Positions 36,683 to 48,436 of a DNA stretch of 64,000 nucleotides are shown here, in pieces. Source of the stretch: Tahibacter amnicola (lineage in GTDB: Bacteria; Pseudomonadota; Gammaproteobacteria; Xanthomonadales; Rhodanobacteraceae); assembly GCF_025398735.1 (NCBI RefSeq), contig NZ_CP104694.1, positions 4,179,001-4,243,000 of the forward strand, read 5' to 3'. Both the position numbers and the translations under genes were made by a program. The notes beneath the pieces are model-generated. The model ran no database searches. It had not been told where the DNA came from and saw only the letters and a list, made by a program, of their open reading frames with translations. Every line of letters starts with the position of its first letter. The stretch's first letter is position 1.

Positions 36683-38035
36683 TTACTGCGGAAGCGCTGC
36701 CGGCGGCAGCTGCACGATGTACGCATCCACGTCCGTCGACGAATTCACGCCCCAGTTGGAGGTGAACAGGACGCGGGTGAAGTCGCGACTCACCGAGGCA
36801 TGCGGCTCGGTCCAATAGCCGTTGGCCACGCTATGGTGATGAGCGATGTTCAGGATGCGCGGCATCGCCGACAGCTCGACCGCCATGATGCGTTCGTGCA
36901 ACCACTTCTCGGCACCCACCCGTGCATAGGTCGACAGGAGGAACCAACCCGGTTTCGCGAAGTTCTTGCCGGAAACATGGTAGGCCGTCGCTGTGCCGTT
37001 GATATACGTGGGCAGCAGGGCCGTACGCGCGCCGGTGTCGATATTCACCATGACCAGGTCGCCGGTATTGCTCTGGTAATCGACGAAGACGAAATAGTCT
37101 TCACCGCCGGTTCCCAGGGCCAGGTCCGAATGCTCGGACGTGGTATGCAGCTGGCGCGAACTGGTAAACGTCCGGTTCCAGGCCTTCGTACCGCCCGCGT
37201 CGCTCAGGTGCGACACCACACACCAGCGGCCTGACGCCGACATGCTGACGTGGTCGGGCCGTGCCGTCAGTGCTTTCGTACCGAGGATCGTGTTGGTCTG
37301 CAGGTCGTAGGTGAAGACGCCACGAATACCAAAGCTCGCGTTCTCCGCCTGGAAGCACCAATAGCGACCATCAGCCGACGGGCTGCCCTCGGACTTGGTC
37401 CAGATATGGGCCACGTCGTTCCACGGCAGGCGTCCGGCGAAATCGGCAGCGACCGTGGACTGGTTGGTTTCCACATTCAGCGACATCAGGCGGGTACCGC
37501 CGTTGGTCGGCACGTAGTACAGCGTATTGGCGCTGGTCGGATGCCATTGCGGCTCGGCATCGCCGGCCGGACCAGTGAGCGCCCGCAGATGCGTCAATGT
37601 ACGCGCGTCATACAGATGCCAGAAGCCGTTCTCGGAGTACACGATGAAACGCGTGTTATCCGCATTGAAGGCCTGGCGCCGGGAATAGTCATTGCGCGCG
37701 AAACCCTGCGGCGGCTCAGCCGCGTGGTTGGTGGCACGCACCACACAGGTGTGGAAATTCGGATCGGTCGTGATCTGGCCCTTGGCCGGCTTGCCCGACG
37801 ATGGCGACGCCACCGCGACCTGCCCCATCACGGCCGAAAATCCGGCCTCGTAAAACGTTCCGCATGGACCTGTCACCACCGGTTCGAACCCCGCCTTGAA
37901 CACCGGATCTTCGGCTGTCAGGGGTTCCTCACCCGTCGCCGCCACAGCGCGCGACACCGGCATCACCATCATTGCGCTGACGGCAGCCAATCCCAGAGTG
38001 CAAGAAACCAGAAAACCGTACCGGGAAATCACCAT
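36683..38035 (-). CDS. Secreted beta-propeller-like protein (TolB/WD40 type)
   Basis: A 450-residue protein with a signal peptide (about 1-32, ending SRAVAA). The mature chain has repeated blade-like units such as FNADNTRFIVYSENGFWHLYDART, WHPTSANTLYYVPTNGGTRLMSLN, SADGRYWCFQAE, SASGRWCVVSHLS and VSRDFTRVLFTSNWG, as in TolB-type propellers. Two Cys near the N terminus (GPCGTF and HTCVV) may form a disulphide. Exact function unknown. ATG 38035 has AGGAG at 7 nt; the frame runs further to 38089 but without a ribosome site. About 400 bp of AT-rich DNA upstream. Confidence 0.82.
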   Translation of the reverse strand: MVISRYGFLVSCTLGLAAVSAMMVMPVSRAVAATGEEPLTAEDPVFKAGFEPVVTGPCGTFYEAGFSAVMGQVAVASPSSGKPAKGQITTDPNFHTCVVRATNHAAEPPQGFARNDYSRRQAFNADNTRFIVYSENGFWHLYDARTLTHLRALTGPAGDAEPQWHPTSANTLYYVPTNGGTRLMSLNVETNQSTVAADFAGRLPWNDVAHIWTKSEGSPSADGRYWCFQAENASFGIRGVFTYDLQTNTILGTKALTARPDHVSMSASGRWCVVSHLSDAGGTKAWNRTFTSSRQLHTTSEHSDLALGTGGEDYFVFVDYQSNTGDLVMVNIDTGARTALLPTYINGTATAYHVSGKNFAKPGWFLLSTYARVGAEKWLHERIMAVELSAMPRILNIAHHHSVANGYWTEPHASVSRDFTRVLFTSNWGVNSSTDVDAYIVQLPPAALPQ

Positions 38036-38444
38036 CACTTTACTCCTACCACGCAACATCGCGATGGCTGAAACAGTAGGAAATTTCATCCGGCGATTTT
38101 GCGAAGAAAGTCACACAACTTCGCAGCGAAGATAAAAAATCCACGAAGTGTCGATTGTGCACGTTTATATTTTCAGCGACGTTTTTTCGACACTCCGCCA
38201 CTGTTTTGACGCGATTTTCTTCGCGGCGGTGGAGAAACAAATTCGATGACTGCCGCCCTTGCCAGCGATCGGCAACAACTTGCGCACGCAAATAACTGAT
38301 ATTTAGGAAACGAAAGTCCGCCAATTAAAAATTGGTTATGTTCAAATCGCGCGATCGATTTTTCGGGCGGCGCATATCGCCCGACAGACACCGGTCGAGC
38401 AGCGTCAATTTGCTGTCGTCGCGTCCGTCAGGGCGAGATGAACG
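38036..38444. other. AT-rich non-coding region with promoter of the propeller gene
   Basis: About 409 bp with base composition clearly lower in GC than its surroundings, and no supportable gene. On the minus strand TATAAA (38164-38169) is a good -10 about 130 bp before the propeller gene; its -35 is weak. A palindrome CCAATT-AAA-AATTGG (38321-38335) and a CGGGCG/CGCCCG dyad (near 38366-38385) lie further up, and CGAAG is repeated several times near 38099-38148. The exopolysaccharide operon ends at its right edge with no T-tailed terminator visible. Confidence 0.5.
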
Positions 38445-39992
38445 TCAGCGTAGCAGACGCGACCGTACCATGCGGAAGAGCCAAGTGACATCCGGCTGGC
38501 GGAGGCCCCGGGCGAGCGCCAGGGTAGCGAGGCCAACCGCTGCGGCGGTGGCGATGGCGACCGTGGCAGGAAGCCAACGGCTGCCGCCGGCGGGCGGCCA
38601 CAGCCAGCGCGCTACGGCAAGAGAAGTGACTAGCATGGCTAGCGTCAGCGCGGCCAGGCGCACCAGTTCGCGCCCCAGGGCAGCAGCGCTACGCAGCCGC
38701 AGCACCCACGCGGCGGCAAAAGCAGACAGGATCGCCGATTGGCACATCGACGCTGCCGTGGCCACCGCTACACCCTGCGCGCCCCATTTGCCGCCGAGGA
38801 CGCCACACAGCATCCAGTGCGTGGCCACTCCGAGCAATCCGATCGACACCTGGAGCCACGGCCGCAGACTCGCATGCAGTACCCGGTAGTTGAAGAACGC
38901 GAAGGCACGGAATACCAGGCCCAGCACCAGGATGGAGGTGAGCTGGGCCGTCAGCGCCGTATCGTCCGGCGTGAATGATCCCCGCTCCAGCAGCAGCACC
39001 ATCAACGGTTCGGAGAACACGCCCAGCAACACGGCACAGGGCAAGGTCAGGAACAGCACAAAGCGAACGCCCTCGGCAAAACTCTCGGCGGCCGCGGCAT
39101 GGTCACCCTTGGCGAAGGCACGCCCGAGGGCAGGATAGAACGTCGTGATCACGGCCTGCGCGAAGACCTCGACCGGCAGGAAGGCAAACATGCTGGCGTA
39201 GGCCATGGCCGAGATCGCGCCCTCCCCGCCATGGGACAGGAAGTACTGGTTCACCAGCCCGGTCGCCACCGAGCCCGCTGCACCGACGAACAAGGGCAGC
39301 AGATGCGCTGCGGGTGCGACGAAGTCCGGATGCCGAAGCGCCAGCGCCGGCCGCACGTTCTCCCGCAGCATCGTCCAATTGCCGCGAACGAGCACCACGG
39401 CCTGCAACAGGAAGCCTGCCAGTACGCCGAAGATCAGCGCCGTCACACCCCAGCGCGAAGCGAGCAGCACGGCACACGCCATCACCGCGATATTGGTGAG
39501 CACGCCTTCCAGCGCGGGCAGGATGAAGCGTTCGCGGGCATTGCTGATCGCCGAGAGGATCGACGACATGGTCAGGATCGGGATCGAGGGCATCAGCACG
39601 CGGGTCAGGTCCACGGCTCTGGCGTGTGTCTGCGGCGCAAGGCCCGGTGCCAGGCCGGCCACCAGCGACGAGGCATAGACACTCATCAGCACCGCTGCCG
39701 TCACCGACACCAGGAAGATCAGCGTGAAAAGCGTGTTGGCGCCCTGCCACGCCTGCGGCCCACTGCGGCCCTCCAGGCTGGTCATGAAACGCGGAACGAA
39801 GGCTACGGTGATGACCGTCGTCAGCAACGCCGGCAGGAGCAAGGGCAGCGAGTACGCAACCCAGAAGGCATCGAGTGTCGCGCCGGCGCCGAACAGCCCG
39901 GCGATCAGCATGGTCTTGCCTACTGCCAGTGCCTTGCTCACCAGGTTCAGGGCCGACAGGCTCAGCGCATGGCCATGCGCCTGCCGCGTCAT
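38445..39992 (-). CDS. MurJ/Wzx-like lipid-linked oligosaccharide flippase
   Basis: A 515-residue MOP-superfamily membrane protein with about 14 hydrophobic helices. The start ALNLVSKALAVGKTMLIAGLFGAGATLDAFWVAY and the central ISAMAYASMFAFLPVEVFAQAVITTFYPALGRAFAKGD match the MurJ (MviN) family. As last gene of the exopolysaccharide operon, it most likely flips the undecaprenyl-linked repeat unit in place of a classic Wzx. A second MurJ for peptidoglycan should exist elsewhere. Overlaps the polymerase gene by ATGA. Confidence 0.9.
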   Translation of the reverse strand: MTRQAHGHALSLSALNLVSKALAVGKTMLIAGLFGAGATLDAFWVAYSLPLLLPALLTTVITVAFVPRFMTSLEGRSGPQAWQGANTLFTLIFLVSVTAAVLMSVYASSLVAGLAPGLAPQTHARAVDLTRVLMPSIPILTMSSILSAISNARERFILPALEGVLTNIAVMACAVLLASRWGVTALIFGVLAGFLLQAVVLVRGNWTMLRENVRPALALRHPDFVAPAAHLLPLFVGAAGSVATGLVNQYFLSHGGEGAISAMAYASMFAFLPVEVFAQAVITTFYPALGRAFAKGDHAAAAESFAEGVRFVLFLTLPCAVLLGVFSEPLMVLLLERGSFTPDDTALTAQLTSILVLGLVFRAFAFFNYRVLHASLRPWLQVSIGLLGVATHWMLCGVLGGKWGAQGVAVATAASMCQSAILSAFAAAWVLRLRSAAALGRELVRLAALTLAMLVTSLAVARWLWPPAGGSRWLPATVAIATAAAVGLATLALARGLRQPDVTWLFRMVRSRLLR

Positions 39993-41251
39993 GCGTGCAC
40001 CGCTCGGGCGCCCGCCCTGGCCGGTTCCGCTACCGGAGCGGACACCGCCTCGTGACGCAGATAGGCATAGCGCTCCAACACGCCTGCCAGCGCCCAGAAA
40101 ATGCCCATCACCGCCCCCTCCGTAAATGGACTTCCATAGATGTTGCCCAGGGCCATGCCCAGGGCGGCCACGCGAAACCCTTGCCCGAGCGCCATCGCCT
40201 CGTCATCCACTGCGGCGCGGATCAGGCTGCCCCCCAGCCGCCAGACTGCGAACATCAGGAACAGCAGGCTGGCCAATCCCTGCAGCCCCGACTCGGCCAG
40301 CGTCAGCACATAGAAGTTGTGCGCATCCTTGCCGACGTAGATGCAGTAATTGCCGATCATGCTCTTGAAGCGGTTGAGGCCGATACCCAGCGGGTTCTCG
40401 GACCACATCTGTACGGCGCCCGTCCAGATTTCCCAACGGCTCTCCGTGCTTTCGTCGAAGCGCTCCTCGCCGTGCTGGCCTACTTGCTGGGTTTCCTCCA
40501 CGCGCTGCGTGGCGCCTTCGGGAAGATAGGGCAACGCGACCAGGAAGCCCGCCAGCGCAAGCACCGCCACGGCGGCACTGCGCCGGACCGTGAGAAGTGC
40601 CAGCCCCAGCAAGGTAATGAAGTACGACTGACGCGAGTACGTGAACAGCACGGCCCCCGCCAGCACCAGTGCACCACCAGCACTGGCCAGACGCCACAGC
40701 CAGCGCTTGCGCAGAAACAGAAATGGCGCCGCGAGCAACGGAATGAACATGGAGTAGAACACACCAGCCCGGTTGGCGGAGCGGAAGTCGGGGCCGAAGG
40801 GTCCGGCAGCGCGATGACTCTCCACGTAGCTGCCGATGCCGTAGGCCATCGCCTCCGACCAGGCCTCCAGTCCCGCAATCACCGCCACTGCGAAGATGCC
40901 GATGACAAACTGGCGCGCCATGCGCAGGTCGCGCACCGCGTAGTAGAAAAGGAAGTAGTACAGCGGATAGAACAGCACCGTCTTGAAGTAGGTGATGTCT
41001 TCCATCGGCACGCGCGGCCGGACGATCAATGCCAGGATGGTGCCCAGCGCCATCATCGCGAAATAGGTCCGCAGTGCGGGCCCCAGCTGCGGCGGAGCCA
41101 GCCCGCCCCAACGCCCTGCCGTCACCAGGAACAGCAGCGCGAACAGGAACAGCAGGTTGACCACGTTGAGGCCCGGCAGCCCCAGGTCAGACGGGAAATG
41201 GATCTGGTTCGGCGTGTAGACGACCAGCACGGCGAGCAAGATCCGCAGCAC
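39989..41251 (-). CDS. Wzy/O-antigen ligase-type polymerase
   Basis: A 420-residue polytopic membrane protein with about 10-12 helices. A long periplasmic loop contains ESRWEIWTGAVQMWSENPLGIGLNRFKSMIGNYC and KDAHNFYVLTLAESGLQGL, the Wzy_C signature seen in O-antigen ligases and exopolysaccharide polymerases. It should join repeat units in the periplasm. The GTG at 41251, 6 nt after the upstream stop and with GAGGG before it, is taken as start; the frame upstream is a shadow in the amidotransferase gene. Confidence 0.88.
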   Translation of the reverse strand: MLRILLAVLVVYTPNQIHFPSDLGLPGLNVVNLLFLFALLFLVTAGRWGGLAPPQLGPALRTYFAMMALGTILALIVRPRVPMEDITYFKTVLFYPLYYFLFYYAVRDLRMARQFVIGIFAVAVIAGLEAWSEAMAYGIGSYVESHRAAGPFGPDFRSANRAGVFYSMFIPLLAAPFLFLRKRWLWRLASAGGALVLAGAVLFTYSRQSYFITLLGLALLTVRRSAAVAVLALAGFLVALPYLPEGATQRVEETQQVGQHGEERFDESTESRWEIWTGAVQMWSENPLGIGLNRFKSMIGNYCIYVGKDAHNFYVLTLAESGLQGLASLLFLMFAVWRLGGSLIRAAVDDEAMALGQGFRVAALGMALGNIYGSPFTEGAVMGIFWALAGVLERYAYLRHEAVSAPVAEPARAGARAVHA

Positions 41252-41256
41252 GACGA

Positions 41257-43121
<1,865 letters not shown>

Positions 43122-43122
<1 letters not shown>

Positions 43123-44273
43123 CAGGGCTCTCCTTGCGCGCCGGCATAGAGGCCGAGAAGCCGCGTCACCACCGCATCGATCGAGGCGCGCGCAAGAACG
43201 TCCTGCCGCGCCGCCACTCCCATCGCCAGCCGATCTTCGCGCGCGGCAGTCGCCATCTCGGCCAGCGCAGCGGCGAGCCCCGCCACGTCATCCGGCTCGA
43301 ACAGCCAGCCGCTGCGGCGGGCGATGATGAAATCCTCGCTGCCGCTGATGCGCGACACGATGCCCGGCAAGCCGGCCGCCATGTACTCCAGCAGCGTATT
43401 GGACAAGCCTTCGAAGCGCGACGGCAGCAGGCCGACATCCGCTTCGGCAAGGTGTTGCTCCACCGCGTCGCTGGGTCCGACAAAATCCACGGCGCCCCCG
43501 ATACCCAGGGTATCGGCCAGTTGGCGCAGTTCGCGTTCCTGCACGCCGCCGCCAACCAGGCGAAGCCGCCAGCCGGCCAGACTGGAACCGGCCTGCGCCC
43601 ACGCGCGCAGCAAGGTATCCAGCCCCTTCTCGCTGACCAGACGCCCCACAAAGACCGCCGTTGATGCGCCGTCACGGTTGTCGGTGCGGGCCATGCCGGC
43701 AAATCGCGACATGTCCACGCCATTGGGTACCCAGTGGATCGTGTCCTGCGCAAATCCGCGGCGGCGTAGTTCCGAGGCAAAACGCTGGCTGATCGCCTGC
43801 ACGGCACTGGCCCGGCGCAACATGCGTCGGGCCAGCCAGGCGCCCACGCCACCCCGCGGGCGCAGGCAACCGCGCTCCAGTTCCCACCAGCCGGAGAATT
43901 TCACCACGACGGGCTTGCCCAGCCAGCGACCGAGCACCGCAGCCACGGCCCCCATATTGTGTGCAATGTGCACATGGATAGCGTCATAGCGGTGGCGCCA
44001 CCGCCACAGCACCAGGGCCAGGCGCACCAACAGCATCAGGCTGCCGAGCACGCGCCAGCGCGGATATGCCAGGCGATAGAGCGGCAGCTTGCCATGACGC
44101 CCCGGGCCAGGACGCGTTTTCGGGTCGAGCCGCGGAATCACGACGCGGACGCGGTGTCCCCGCTCGCGCAGCGCGCGGGCGAGTGTGTCGAGCTGACGCT
44201 CAGCGCCGCCGACTGCCGGGAAATGGCCTTCCAGCAGCATCAGCACGCGCAGCGATGATCCGGCGCTAGCCAT
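43122..44273 (-). CDS. GT4-family glycosyltransferase
   Basis: A 383-residue GT-B enzyme transferring a sugar from a nucleotide donor to the growing lipid-linked unit at the inner membrane. The N-terminal domain has GHFPAVGGAERQLDTLARAL. The C-terminal donor domain has FVGRLVSEKGLDTLLRAWA and SRFEGLSNTLLEYMAAGLPGIVSRISGSEDF, the EX7E-type motif. The ATG at 44273 lies within the end of the preceding synthase gene (8-bp overlap) and has GAGG upstream. The stop shares one base with the next gene's start. Confidence 0.92.
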
Positions 44274-46074
44274 CAAGATGCTGCCTCATCCACAGTTCCA
44301 GGACTGCCAGTTGCCACAGCGAGGCCGAGAAATCCCATTCTCCCGCCACGTGCCGGTCGAACAGTCGCTGCACGAAATCCGGCTCGAACCAGCCGCGCTC
44401 GCGTGAGCGCTGCGAGAGCAGCAGGTCACGCATCCATTCGCGAAAGGCCGGACGTTCGGCGATCCACACGCTGATCGGCAGGCCAAACCCCTGCTTGGGC
44501 TTGCGCAGGATTGCCGGCGGAAGAATCGGCTCCATCGCCTGCTTGAACAGGTGGCGTTTGTCCAGGCGGCGAACTTTCCAGTGCGCTTTCAGGCGCCCGG
44601 TGTAATTCACTAGATCCGGATCCAGGAACGGAAACCGCGCTCCGACACCCACGTGGCGGCACGCCCCGTCGACCTTGACCAGGTCGTTCTGGGCAATCGC
44701 CATGTTCAGGTCTAGCGCCATCAGTCGATGCAGCTCGGCCCGGGCATCGCATCCGGCGTACAGCTCGCGCATGAAGGCCAGCGACAGGCTGGGCGTGAGC
44801 GAGGTGCGCAGCGCCGGGCTCAGGAAGTGGTCGAAATGCTCCGACGCGAACGCATCGTCCATGTAGAAGCGGTCCGGATTGGGCAGGCTGGCACGCCGCG
44901 CAAAATTGTCGATGCGATTGAACAGGCGCACGCGACCGCCGCCCAGTCCACGCCCGATCCAGCGCCCCAGCGCCTTGATCGGCCGTGGCAGCCGATAGAA
45001 CGCATGCATGATCTGGTCTTTGGCGTAGCGCTCGTTGCCCCCGAAGATCTCATCGCCACCGTCACCGGCAAGCAGGACGTTGCGTCCGTCCTCGGCGGCC
45101 ATGCCGGCGCAAGCCAGCGTCGGAACAGCGGAGGCATTGCCGAACGGCTGGTCGAAAAGCTCGGTCAGGCGCGGTAGCACGGACAAGGTTTCCACCTCGT
45201 CGACGCTGCCGAAATGACCGCGCGCACCACATGCGCCAGCCGCGATCCGTGCAAAGCCCAGCTCGTCATAACCCGGCTCGGCAAAGCCGATGGAATAGCT
45301 GTGCACGGTGTCGCGCGGTGCCTGCTGCGCCAGGATGCTCACGACGCTGGAGCTGTCGGTGCCACCACTGAGAAAGGCGCCCCAGTTCGTATCGCTACCC
45401 GGTCGGTAGCGCTGCACGGTCGCCACGATGCGCTCGCGCAGCTGGCCGGCCAGCGCCGCCGGTGTGCCATCCAGGTCTTCGGCGTAGCGCGGTTGCCACC
45501 ACGTTTCCACGCGACCGGCCTGGCTGCCGCGCCGCCAGAGACTGCCAGGTGGAAGACGCTTCACCTCCGGCACCACGGTCAGGGGCGCGGGAATGCAGGC
45601 GAAATTCAGATAGTGAAAAATGGCCGAGGCGTCCGCGCGCCGTTGGCACCAGGGAGCGCGCAGCAGCGGCGCCAACCGGTTGCCTATCAGGAACTGGTCT
45701 TCGTACTCGGTGTAGTACAGCGGCAAGGTGCCGAAATGGTCGGTCACCGCGATCCATTCGCCGCTGCGAAGGTCGACGCGAACGAAGCAGAAGCGGCCGC
45801 GCCAGCCTTCCCAGGGCGCCGGCGCGTCGGTCAGCAGTTCTTCCGGCGTGCCGACAGCCAGGTCGAATACACCGACCACGACGCGCTGGCTGCTTTCCAG
45901 TACCAGCGCGGCACCCGACCGGCGCAGCGGCACCGCGCACAAGGCTGCCCCCAGTTCCGGCGCAAGCTCGAACAGCGGGCTATCCGGCGTCAGGCCGGTG
46001 ACAAACTGCCCGACGGATGCCGCGGGTGCGGTCCGCCGCGACAGGATCTCCCGTAGTGCGCGTGTCGTTTCCAT
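44266..46074 (-). CDS. Asparagine synthase-like enzyme lacking the glutaminase cysteine
   Basis: A 602-residue homologue of AsnB. The synthetase half is intact: AFLSGGTDSSSVVSI PP-loop (about 234-245), LLAGDGGDEIFGGNERY, and the KQGFGLPISVWI C-terminal motif. The N terminus is METTRALREILSRR, so the essential Cys2 nucleophile is missing, although the glutaminase fold remains recognisable (VTDHFGTLPLYY). It may use free ammonia, borrow ammonia from the Cys2-bearing paralogue two genes on, or catalyse another adenylation-dependent step such as lactam formation. It abuts the upstream glycosyltransferase gene with no gap. Confidence 0.88.
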   Translation of the reverse strand: METTRALREILSRRTAPAASVGQFVTGLTPDSPLFELAPELGAALCAVPLRRSGAALVLESSQRVVVGVFDLAVGTPEELLTDAPAPWEGWRGRFCFVRVDLRSGEWIAVTDHFGTLPLYYTEYEDQFLIGNRLAPLLRAPWCQRRADASAIFHYLNFACIPAPLTVVPEVKRLPPGSLWRRGSQAGRVETWWQPRYAEDLDGTPAALAGQLRERIVATVQRYRPGSDTNWGAFLSGGTDSSSVVSILAQQAPRDTVHSYSIGFAEPGYDELGFARIAAGACGARGHFGSVDEVETLSVLPRLTELFDQPFGNASAVPTLACAGMAAEDGRNVLLAGDGGDEIFGGNERYAKDQIMHAFYRLPRPIKALGRWIGRGLGGGRVRLFNRIDNFARRASLPNPDRFYMDDAFASEHFDHFLSPALRTSLTPSLSLAFMRELYAGCDARAELHRLMALDLNMAIAQNDLVKVDGACRHVGVGARFPFLDPDLVNYTGRLKAHWKVRRLDKRHLFKQAMEPILPPAILRKPKQGFGLPISVWIAERPAFREWMRDLLLSQRSRERGWFEPDFVQRLFDRHVAGEWDFSASLWQLAVLELWMRQHLDG

Positions 46075-47202
46075 TCAGGCCCTCGCCGCTTCTGAGCGGA
46101 CACAACGGTCGTAGATGGCCAGCGTCGCGCCGACCATCGCATCAATGCTGAACTGCTCGGTGACACGCTGGCGCGCCGCGCGCCCGAGTCGCTGCCGCGA
46201 CACATGGTCTACGGCGAGTCGTTCCAAAGCGGCAGCCAGTGCCGCAGCGTCATCGTCCGGAACCAGGTGTCCGCAGACACCGTCCTCGATCAGTTCCGGC
46301 GTACCCCCGACGGCCGTGGCGACAACCGGAAGTCCGCTGCCCATCGCTTCCAGGATGACGTTCGAGAGCCCCTCTTCGCGCGAGCTGAGGACGAAAACGT
46401 CCGCCGCGCTCATCAGCGCTGGCACGTCGTCGCGCTCGCCGAGCAGGTGCACGGCATCCTGCAGGCCACGTTCGGCGATTTCCTGTTCGATCCGGGCACG
46501 TTCCGGGCCATCACCCGCCAGGCGCAGGCAGGGACGTTCCGTCGGCACGATCAGGGCCATCGCACGGAGCAACAGGCTGATGTTCTTCAGAGCTACCAGG
46601 CGACCGACGAACAACACCAGCAGCCGGCCATCGGGCACGCCCAGCGCGACGCGCGTCGTTTCACGAAGCGATTCGCCGCGCTCGGCGGGAACTTCAATCC
46701 CGTTGTTCACAATGGAAAACCGCCGCACTGCCACGCCAGCCCGTTCGGCCACCCATTCGGCGGCCAGCAGGCTATTGGCAATGACGGCGGCCGATCCGTC
46801 CACGATCCAGCGCTTGGCGCGCCAATGCCAATCGGCGCTGTCCTTGCTCATGCCGCGCACCGACGACACCAGCCGCGTCGTGCGCGGCACCGCATAGAGC
46901 GCCAGGCGCACCCACATTTCCGCCGTGATCGAAAAGCAATGCACCACGTCAAAACGGCCGCGTCGCAGGAAGCGCACCAGACGCAGCACGAAGGCCAGGT
47001 CGACGCGGCCACGCTTGTCGATTCGCTGTACGCTGACGCCGGCGGCCTGTATCCGGTCGAGCAGAAACGACGGCTTGCGGAAATACAGCAGCGAGACGTC
47101 GCGCCCACTGGCCTTCACCCCCTGCAGCAGGTGAACGATCTGCCGCTGGCTGCCGCCGACTTCCATTTCATCGGTGACCACGAGAATCCGCTCAGCGCGC
47201 AT
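46075..47202 (-). CDS. GT4-family glycosyltransferase
   Basis: A 375-residue GT-B enzyme. It starts MRAERILVVTDEMEVGGSQRQIVHLLQGV (GGSQ acceptor motif). The C-terminal part has LFVGRLVALKNISLLLRAM, GDGPERARIE and SSREEGLSNVILEAMGSGLPVVATAVGGTPEL, the donor-binding EX7E pattern. GGGAG is 6 nt before ATG 47202, so the longer frame to 47406 within the previous gene is rejected. It overlaps the preceding gene by 11 bp. Confidence 0.92.
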   Translation of the reverse strand: MRAERILVVTDEMEVGGSQRQIVHLLQGVKASGRDVSLLYFRKPSFLLDRIQAAGVSVQRIDKRGRVDLAFVLRLVRFLRRGRFDVVHCFSITAEMWVRLALYAVPRTTRLVSSVRGMSKDSADWHWRAKRWIVDGSAAVIANSLLAAEWVAERAGVAVRRFSIVNNGIEVPAERGESLRETTRVALGVPDGRLLVLFVGRLVALKNISLLLRAMALIVPTERPCLRLAGDGPERARIEQEIAERGLQDAVHLLGERDDVPALMSAADVFVLSSREEGLSNVILEAMGSGLPVVATAVGGTPELIEDGVCGHLVPDDDAAALAAALERLAVDHVSRQRLGRAARQRVTEQFSIDAMVGATLAIYDRCVRSEAARA

Positions 47203-48436
47203 CGGCGGCTCCCTGCGGGTGCAGTGCCCGGCCGAACAGGCTGAGCAGGCGTCGCGTTTCGGCAGCGACGTTGAAATCCTGCCGCACCCGTTCACGCGCC
47301 ACCGCGCCGAGCCGCTGGCGCAGGGCTGCATCGCTGAGCAGGCGCTCGATGGCACCCGCCAGCGCCTGGCTGTCACCCGGCTCGACCAGGATGCCGCTGA
47401 CGTCATGCTCTATCAGCTCGGGGATACCCGAGACACGCGTGCCGACCACCGCCATGCCGCAGGCCATGGCTTCCATCAGTGCGACGGGAATGCCATCCTG
47501 GTTACCTTCGGGGGTCACGACGCTGGGCATGACGAAGATCGATGCCTCCACCAGCGCGCTGCGCACTTTTTCCTGCGGCTGCGCGCCGGGCAGGCTCAGC
47601 ACGGGCTCAAGCTGCAGGCTGCGCCGCTGCGCTTCCAGGCGGGGCCGCAGCGGCCCTTCGCCGATCAGATGGCAGTCAAACGGCACGCCGCGCTCGCGCA
47701 GGGTGCCCAGTGCGGCAATCAGGACGTCGAAGCCCTTGATCGGATCCAGGCGGCCGACGCTGACGATGGCACCATCGCGACGCGCGCTTTCCTGAGCCGG
47801 CAACTCGGCAAAATCAACACCGCAGTGCACGACCTGCAGACGCTCTCCCGCCTCCGCTGCGCCCCAGCGCGCCAGATGACGACGGTTGAAGCCGGAAATG
47901 GTGACCGCCAGCGCCGCATCGCTCAACTTGCGACGAAGCAGCTGGTCTTCGATGAAGATGTCATGCGCGTGGCAGGTAAAGGAGAACGGCGTATCGGCGA
48001 GGCGTCCCAGCGCCCAGGCCACCGTCGAGGGATAGGTTGCCCAGTGCGCATGAATCAGCTGCGGATCCTGGCGGCGGATCGCCGGCAAGGCCCCGATTCC
48101 CCGCCAGAGCGCCACCAGCGACTTGGCAAGTGACACCGGACTGCGCCACAACTGCGCCACCAGCGTTCCCAGCACACCCGCCATTCTCAGCGGACGCCGC
48201 AGCACCTGCATCGTCACTGCCACCAGTGCGGCCGGAAACGACGGCGGGCCGACGACCCGGTCCATCAACGCGGCCGCGCGCGCCTGCACCAGGGTTTCGC
48301 TCGGTCGTTTCAGCGACAGGATGCGCACGTCGACGCCGTGCGCCAGCAATTGTTCGATCTCGCGGACGATGAAGGTTTCCGACCAGCACGGAAACAGCGA
48401 CACGATGTAGAGCACGCGTTGGGGCTGCGAGGTCAT
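47192..48436 (-). CDS. GT4-family glycosyltransferase (colanic/EPS type)
   Basis: A 414-residue GT-B enzyme starting RVLYIVSLFPCWSETFIVREIEQLLAHG, the WcaL/EPS-type N terminus. IHAHWATYPSTVAWALGRLADTPFSFTCHAHDIF follows, then SVGRLDPIKGFDVLI and VVTPEGNQDGIPVALMEAMACGMAVVGTRVSGIPEL. This resembles colanic-acid glycosyltransferases acting on exopolysaccharide repeat units. It overlaps the GT2 gene as ATGA. The frame beyond 48436 is a shadow. Confidence 0.92.
   Translation of the reverse strand: MTSQPQRVLYIVSLFPCWSETFIVREIEQLLAHGVDVRILSLKRPSETLVQARAAALMDRVVGPPSFPAALVAVTMQVLRRPLRMAGVLGTLVAQLWRSPVSLAKSLVALWRGIGALPAIRRQDPQLIHAHWATYPSTVAWALGRLADTPFSFTCHAHDIFIEDQLLRRKLSDAALAVTISGFNRRHLARWGAAEAGERLQVVHCGVDFAELPAQESARRDGAIVSVGRLDPIKGFDVLIAALGTLRERGVPFDCHLIGEGPLRPRLEAQRRSLQLEPVLSLPGAQPQEKVRSALVEASIFVMPSVVTPEGNQDGIPVALMEAMACGMAVVGTRVSGIPELIEHDVSGILVEPGDSQALAGAIERLLSDAALRQRLGAVARERVRQDFNVAAETRRLLSLFGRALHPQGAADAR

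Noticed and set aside
38346-38400. Rho-independent terminator for the exopolysaccharide operon at the CGGGCG/CGCCCG dyad
   Set aside because: On the minus strand the stem is followed by A residues, not T residues.
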